Shown here in pieces: positions 62,139 to 64,000 of a stretch of DNA of 64,000 nucleotides. The position numbers and the translations under genes are program-made. Position 1 is the stretch's first letter, and each line of letters opens with the position of its first letter. The stretch spans positions 79,750,218-79,814,217 of the forward strand of contig OX419755.1 of assembly GCA_948567375.1 (NCBI GenBank), written 5' to 3'. Below the pieces are notes generated by a model. It was given only the letters and a program-made list of their open reading frames with translations. It was not told the DNA's origin and did not search any database. This DNA comes from Lunularia cruciata. Taxonomy: Eukaryota; Streptophyta; Marchantiopsida; Lunulariales; Lunulariaceae.

Positions 62139-62309
62139 CAACGTGTAAAACGAAAATCATTAAGGAACACATATAAAAAACTCGCTGAGTAACGAATGTA
62201 AAGAAATCGAGAACAACGTGTAAGCCAAAGACCAAAAGAGAAATGTACAACAACGTGTAATTGCTAATTCCAAAGCAACGCATGTAAAAAAGTAGTAAAC
62301 AACGTGTAA
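62139..62309 (+). repeat. cluster of CAACGTGTAA motifs
   Basis: Exact copies at 62139, 62214, 62251 and 62300, and a variant CAACGCATGTAA near 62276, within 170 bp. The spacing is irregular. Confidence 0.8.
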
Positions 62310-62529
62310 ACGCAGACCGATGAGACGGACATGAACTCATAAGCAGTCTACGAACGGGAGACGAGCAGGGAACCATGAAGTCGAAAGATAGGTAGGAACC
62401 ATGGAACAGACCACATTCGCCGGAGCATTGGGTGATGATGGGTAGAATGGAGCGAAGTGGGGGAGGAGTGCAAGGTTTTATGGCTGAGTCGGAGCGAAAC
62501 GATAGAGAACTGGGTATGAGAACAAAAGA

Positions 62530-63530
62530 GATAGAAGCCGTTCAGAGAACGGGGGAAGCAGAGCGAAGCGTTAGAGGACTGGATATAAGGAGATGAGAGC
62601 AGAAGCTGCTCGAGGAACGGGGGATCCAGAACTCATTAAATGCATATAAACTGCAGATGAAGTGTAAACATGATGTTGTGAAATGAGGACAGAAGCCGTT
62701 TCTTGAACGGGAGATCCAGAACTCATTGAATGCACATGAGATGCATGATATGTAATGTATACAAAAAATGTGCAAGACGAAATAAGTATAAAACCGGGAA
62801 AGGAGATGAAATGGAAACAACTGATCAAATGTAAGCAGAAGTAAACGACATCTAGAAACAATTAAAGAGCAACACTTGTATACCAATAGCATGCATCGAA
62901 TAAAAGAGTAACAGATAAACAGCGCATGTAGAGAAAACGAAGATCATTGGGAAACGACGACCTAACGAGCCAGACGATAAAGATTAAGTTAACCCGAAGT
63001 CGGGAATCGTGTAGAAGTCATGAAATCGACAGTCGAGGAAGATAGTCTAGTCAGGCAGACCGAGAGTATGAAATCGGTCAGAGAGCGGGGGAAAGTAGAG
63101 CGAAGCGTTAGAGGACTGGATATAGAGAAATGAGGACAGAAGCCGTTCGATGAACGGGAGATCCAGAACTCATTAAAAGCAAATGAGATGCAAGATCCGT
63201 AACGTATACAAGATAACTAACATCTGATCAAATGATAGCATAGATAAATGTAACCTGGAAACATATCAAAAGTAACACCTATATACAAGTAGCATGCATC
63301 GAAAAAGCAGAAACAGAACAACAGCGCATGTAAAGAAATAAAATCAACAGGAAAAGCGATGACTTAACGAGCCATACGACAAAGATTAAGATAAACAGAA
63401 GTCGAGAATCATGTAGAAGCCGGGAATTGATAGCTGTGGAAGATCCGTGAGTCAGCAGACCGAGAGTATGAAATCTCTCAGACAACGAGGGAAGTAGAGG
63501 GAAGCGTTAGAGGACTGGATAAGGAATATC
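62530..63530 (+). repeat. degenerate direct repeats with ~400 and ~536 bp offsets
   Basis: AGCGTTAGAGGACTGGAT occurs at about 62568, 63104 and 63503. The stretch from GAGCCA to that motif (62967-63122) is matched 399-402 bp later (63369-63520), including AAAGATTAAG, GTCGAGAATC-like and CAGACCGAGAGTATGAAATC segments. Confidence 0.85.
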
Positions 63531-64000
63531 TCGCAGCATGTACTATGAACACATGAGTCCCAAAACTTCAAAAACACAGAGGGAAGCAGAAAGGCAGTCC
63601 TAGTAAGCCTCCATGAAAGCACATACGACTTCATCAGTGGCAAACGCAGTGCGGAAGTAGCTGGGCGAATGCCAGTACCCCTCGTACTGAGTTTCTGTGC
63701 AAAAGCTCATGAATGCCGAGGCATATTCGGACATGAGAGCAGAACACGTTCGAAGAACGGGGGATCCAGAACTCATTACGTGCAAATGGAGTGCGGATAA
63801 ATACATCTAATGCAACTGATAGATTAAATGCAAGGTTAAGCACAAACGAAATATCACTATATCCTAATCAACAACAGTAGAGGAGCAGATATTCGTCATG
63901 TAATCGATCAGCGCTAATCAAAGCATGTAGCGAAATAGACAAGATATAATTGAAGTCCAACGAGCCCAAACTAAACTAATGAAGAGAACTGAAATTGGCA

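Larger units (their letters stand above)
59788..63800. repeat. dispersed CCGTTC-NNN-GAACGG hairpin repeats
   Basis: Eight 15-nt cores at 59801, 61534, 61953, 62538, 62606, 62696, 63143 and 63746, plus one inverted copy in SEX4 intron 8 (39327). Each has a 6-bp stem close to CCGTTC/GAACGG and a loop of about 3 nt. Most are preceded by AGCAGAAG or GACAGAAG, and five are followed by GGGATCCAGAACTCATT or a near match. Confidence 0.85.
61306..64000 (-). other. repeat-rich region upstream of the visible MSH3 exons
   Basis: Probably a long MSH3 intron, or intron plus unrecognised exons, because the 5' half of the gene must lie at higher coordinates. Contains the hairpin repeats, direct repeats of ~400 and ~536 bp, and a cluster of CAACGTGTAA motifs. 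I found no exon that I could match to MutS domains. Confidence 0.55.

Noticed and set aside
63600..63806. Possible extra MSH3 exon
   Set aside because: The open frames on the minus strand have plausible splice-like edges, but none reads as a MutS lever or connector segment.
1..64000. CRISPR array, tRNA or rRNA genes
   Set aside because: No regularly spaced short repeats with unique spacers, and no tRNA-like A/B boxes or rRNA stretches were seen; the genes are eukaryotic and spliced.

Overview
This window is nuclear DNA of a land plant. The evidence is spliced genes with plant-type GT-AG introns, a plant cytosolic serine hydroxymethyltransferase, a P-class pentatricopeptide (PPR) protein, a SEX4-type phosphoglucan phosphatase (starch turnover, green lineage), elongin C, the DNA-repair genes MYH and MSH3, and Ty3/gypsy chromoviruses primed by initiator-Met tRNA. 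The species cannot be fixed from sequence alone. I lean towards a bryophyte or other non-seed plant; this is inference only.

Layout. 1-1701: 3' end of a chromovirus (integrase tail, chromodomain, polypurine tract, 1160-bp LTR with an internal 136-bp tandem repeat) and a 63-bp tandem duplication. 2092-4189 (-): SHMT, four exons, 471 aa. 4190-6870: CpG-rich upstream sequence and PPR leader. 6871-9057 (+): intronless P-class PPR gene, 728 aa. 9058-11760: sparse, with a perfect 41-bp palindrome and one unrecognised small membrane ORF. 11760-34260: nested retrotransposons. 34260-35260: very AT-rich spacer. 35745-40612 (+): SEX4-like phosphatase, 12 exons, 338 aa. 40613-46800: mostly AT-rich intergenic DNA. 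46808-47970 (-): elongin C, three exons, 98 aa. 48000-53100: AT-rich intergenic DNA. 53125-56142 (-): MYH (MutY homologue), eight exons, about 576 aa. 57507-61305 (-): six C-terminal exons of MSH3, whose 5' half lies beyond the window. 61306-64000: repeat-rich sequence, probably intron of MSH3.

The retrotransposon block can be read as layers. The oldest layer is a minus-strand Ty3/gypsy element whose integrase ends in a decayed PHD finger. It is cut by a 2.2-kb unclassified insertion, by a 6.66-kb chromovirus (15835-22494) with intact 5-bp target duplications AAACT, and apparently by a block of two damaged plus-strand chromoviruses (24849-32717) carrying further LTR fragments. All their coding regions have stops and frameshifts.

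MSH3 (loop mismatch recognition) and MYH (A:8-oxoG repair) lie in tandem on one strand 1.36 kb apart. Introns of MSH3 and SEX4 share a dispersed repeat whose core is a short hairpin with a conserved 6-bp stem and a loop that differs between copies. Elongin C is bracketed by inverted copies of a separate ~80-100 bp repeat.
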